This document shows positions 35,496 through 35,681 of a stretch of 35,681 bases of DNA, in pieces. Both the position numbers and the translations under genes were made by a program. Source of the stretch: an uncultured Rhodospirillales bacterium (lineage in GTDB: Bacteria > Pseudomonadota > Alphaproteobacteria > Acetobacterales > Acetobacteraceae); the NCBI GenBank assembly GCA_903927465.1, contig CAIYMY010000035.1, positions 1 through 35,681 of the forward strand, in the 5' to 3' direction. The notes beneath the pieces are model-generated. The model was not told where the DNA came from. It did no database searches and worked only from the letters and a program-made list of their open reading frames with translations. Positions within the stretch are counted from its first letter, which is position 1; every line of letters starts with the position of its first letter.

Positions 35496-35681
35496 GGTCG
35501 CATTTTCCGAGCCGCCAAGCGATACCGCTTGGCTTGAAAATGCTTGATTTTTGGTCGCATTTTCCGAGCCGCCAAGCGATACCGCTTGGCTTGAAAATGC
35601 TTGATTTTTGGTCGCATTTTCCGAGCCGCCAAGCGATACCGCTTGGCTTGAAAATGCTTGATTTTTGGTCGCATTTTCCGA
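35496..35681 (+). repeat. 57-base tandem array of the palindromic repeat, runs off window
   Basis: Three identical 57-base units start at 35496, 35553 and 35610, and a fourth begins at 35667 and is cut by the window edge. Each unit holds outer arms GCATTTTC and GAAAATGC, inner stem GCCAAGCG against CGCTTGGC with tip ATAC, and the spacer TTGATTTTTGGTCG. The stem matches the second hairpin of the interspersed copies, with both arms changed from AAGTG/CACTT to AAGCG/CGCTT. Identity between units suggests recent amplification. There are no unique spacers, so it is not a CRISPR. Confidence 0.93.

Noticed and set aside
35468-35674. 68-codon minus-strand frame encoding a basic 19-residue peptide three times over
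   Set aside because: It is open only because the repeat unit is 57 bases (19 codons) and lacks a stop in that frame. It runs into folK, has no ribosome binding site, and the bases are explained by a palindrome.
35496-35681. CRISPR-like regular spacing
   Set aside because: The units are identical end to end with no variable spacers, and no cas genes are near.

Overview
The window is a GC-rich, densely packed bacterial chromosome segment, almost wholly housekeeping. Several features point to an alphaproteobacterium: the order folK-rpoZ-rsh-acpS-lepB-rnc-era-recO, a ccmCDEFGHI cytochrome c maturation operon, an alphaproteobacterial-type ParC, a single bifunctional RelA/SpoT enzyme, and short palindromic intergenic repeats. 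Overall style suggests Rhodospirillales, perhaps Acetobacteraceae, but this is inference. I see no tRNA, rRNA, phage, transposase or CRISPR.

Layout. 1-4007 (minus): rmuC (cut by the left edge), purH, a DUF486 membrane protein and an AmpG-like transporter. 4112-12733 (plus): a Yip1-like membrane protein, an NDUFA9-like NAD(P)-binding protein, then gltD, a secreted DUF2059 protein, gltB and a one-domain rhodanese. 12862-20183 (minus): AsmA-like protein, fused 5-oxoprolinase/hydantoinase, Rieske ferredoxin and EVE-domain protein. 20394-25589 (plus): ccmC, ccmD (46 aa), ccmE, ccmF, ccmG, ccmH and ccmI, all joined by 4-base start/stop overlaps. 25679-35478 (minus, except a small plus-strand hypothetical gene at 28029): parC, recO, era, rnc, lepB, acpS, rsh, rpoZ and folK.

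Function. gltB and gltD make the two glutamate synthase subunits (ammonia assimilation). The ccm genes handle heme relay, thioreduction and heme ligation for c-type cytochromes, but the heme exporter genes ccmAB are not here. The last block links stringent response, RNA polymerase omega, folate and acyl-carrier-protein modification, protein secretion, RNA processing/ribosome assembly and DNA repair.

The most interesting non-coding signal is a family of structured intergenic repeats. Fuller copies have two hairpins: one with a conserved 14-nt loop (TTCACATGGGTTCA and close variants), a T-rich linker, and a second hairpin with a GATTCC-like tip. Stems differ between copies by compensatory changes while loop and linker stay conserved, which implies selection on, or copying of, a structure. 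Copies lie at 12745-12851, 25591-25627, 30680-30781 and 31600-31702 (inverted); the second hairpin is tandemly amplified with a 57-base period at 35496-35681. The copy at 30680 sits directly in front of the RNase III start codon and contains its only likely ribosome binding site.
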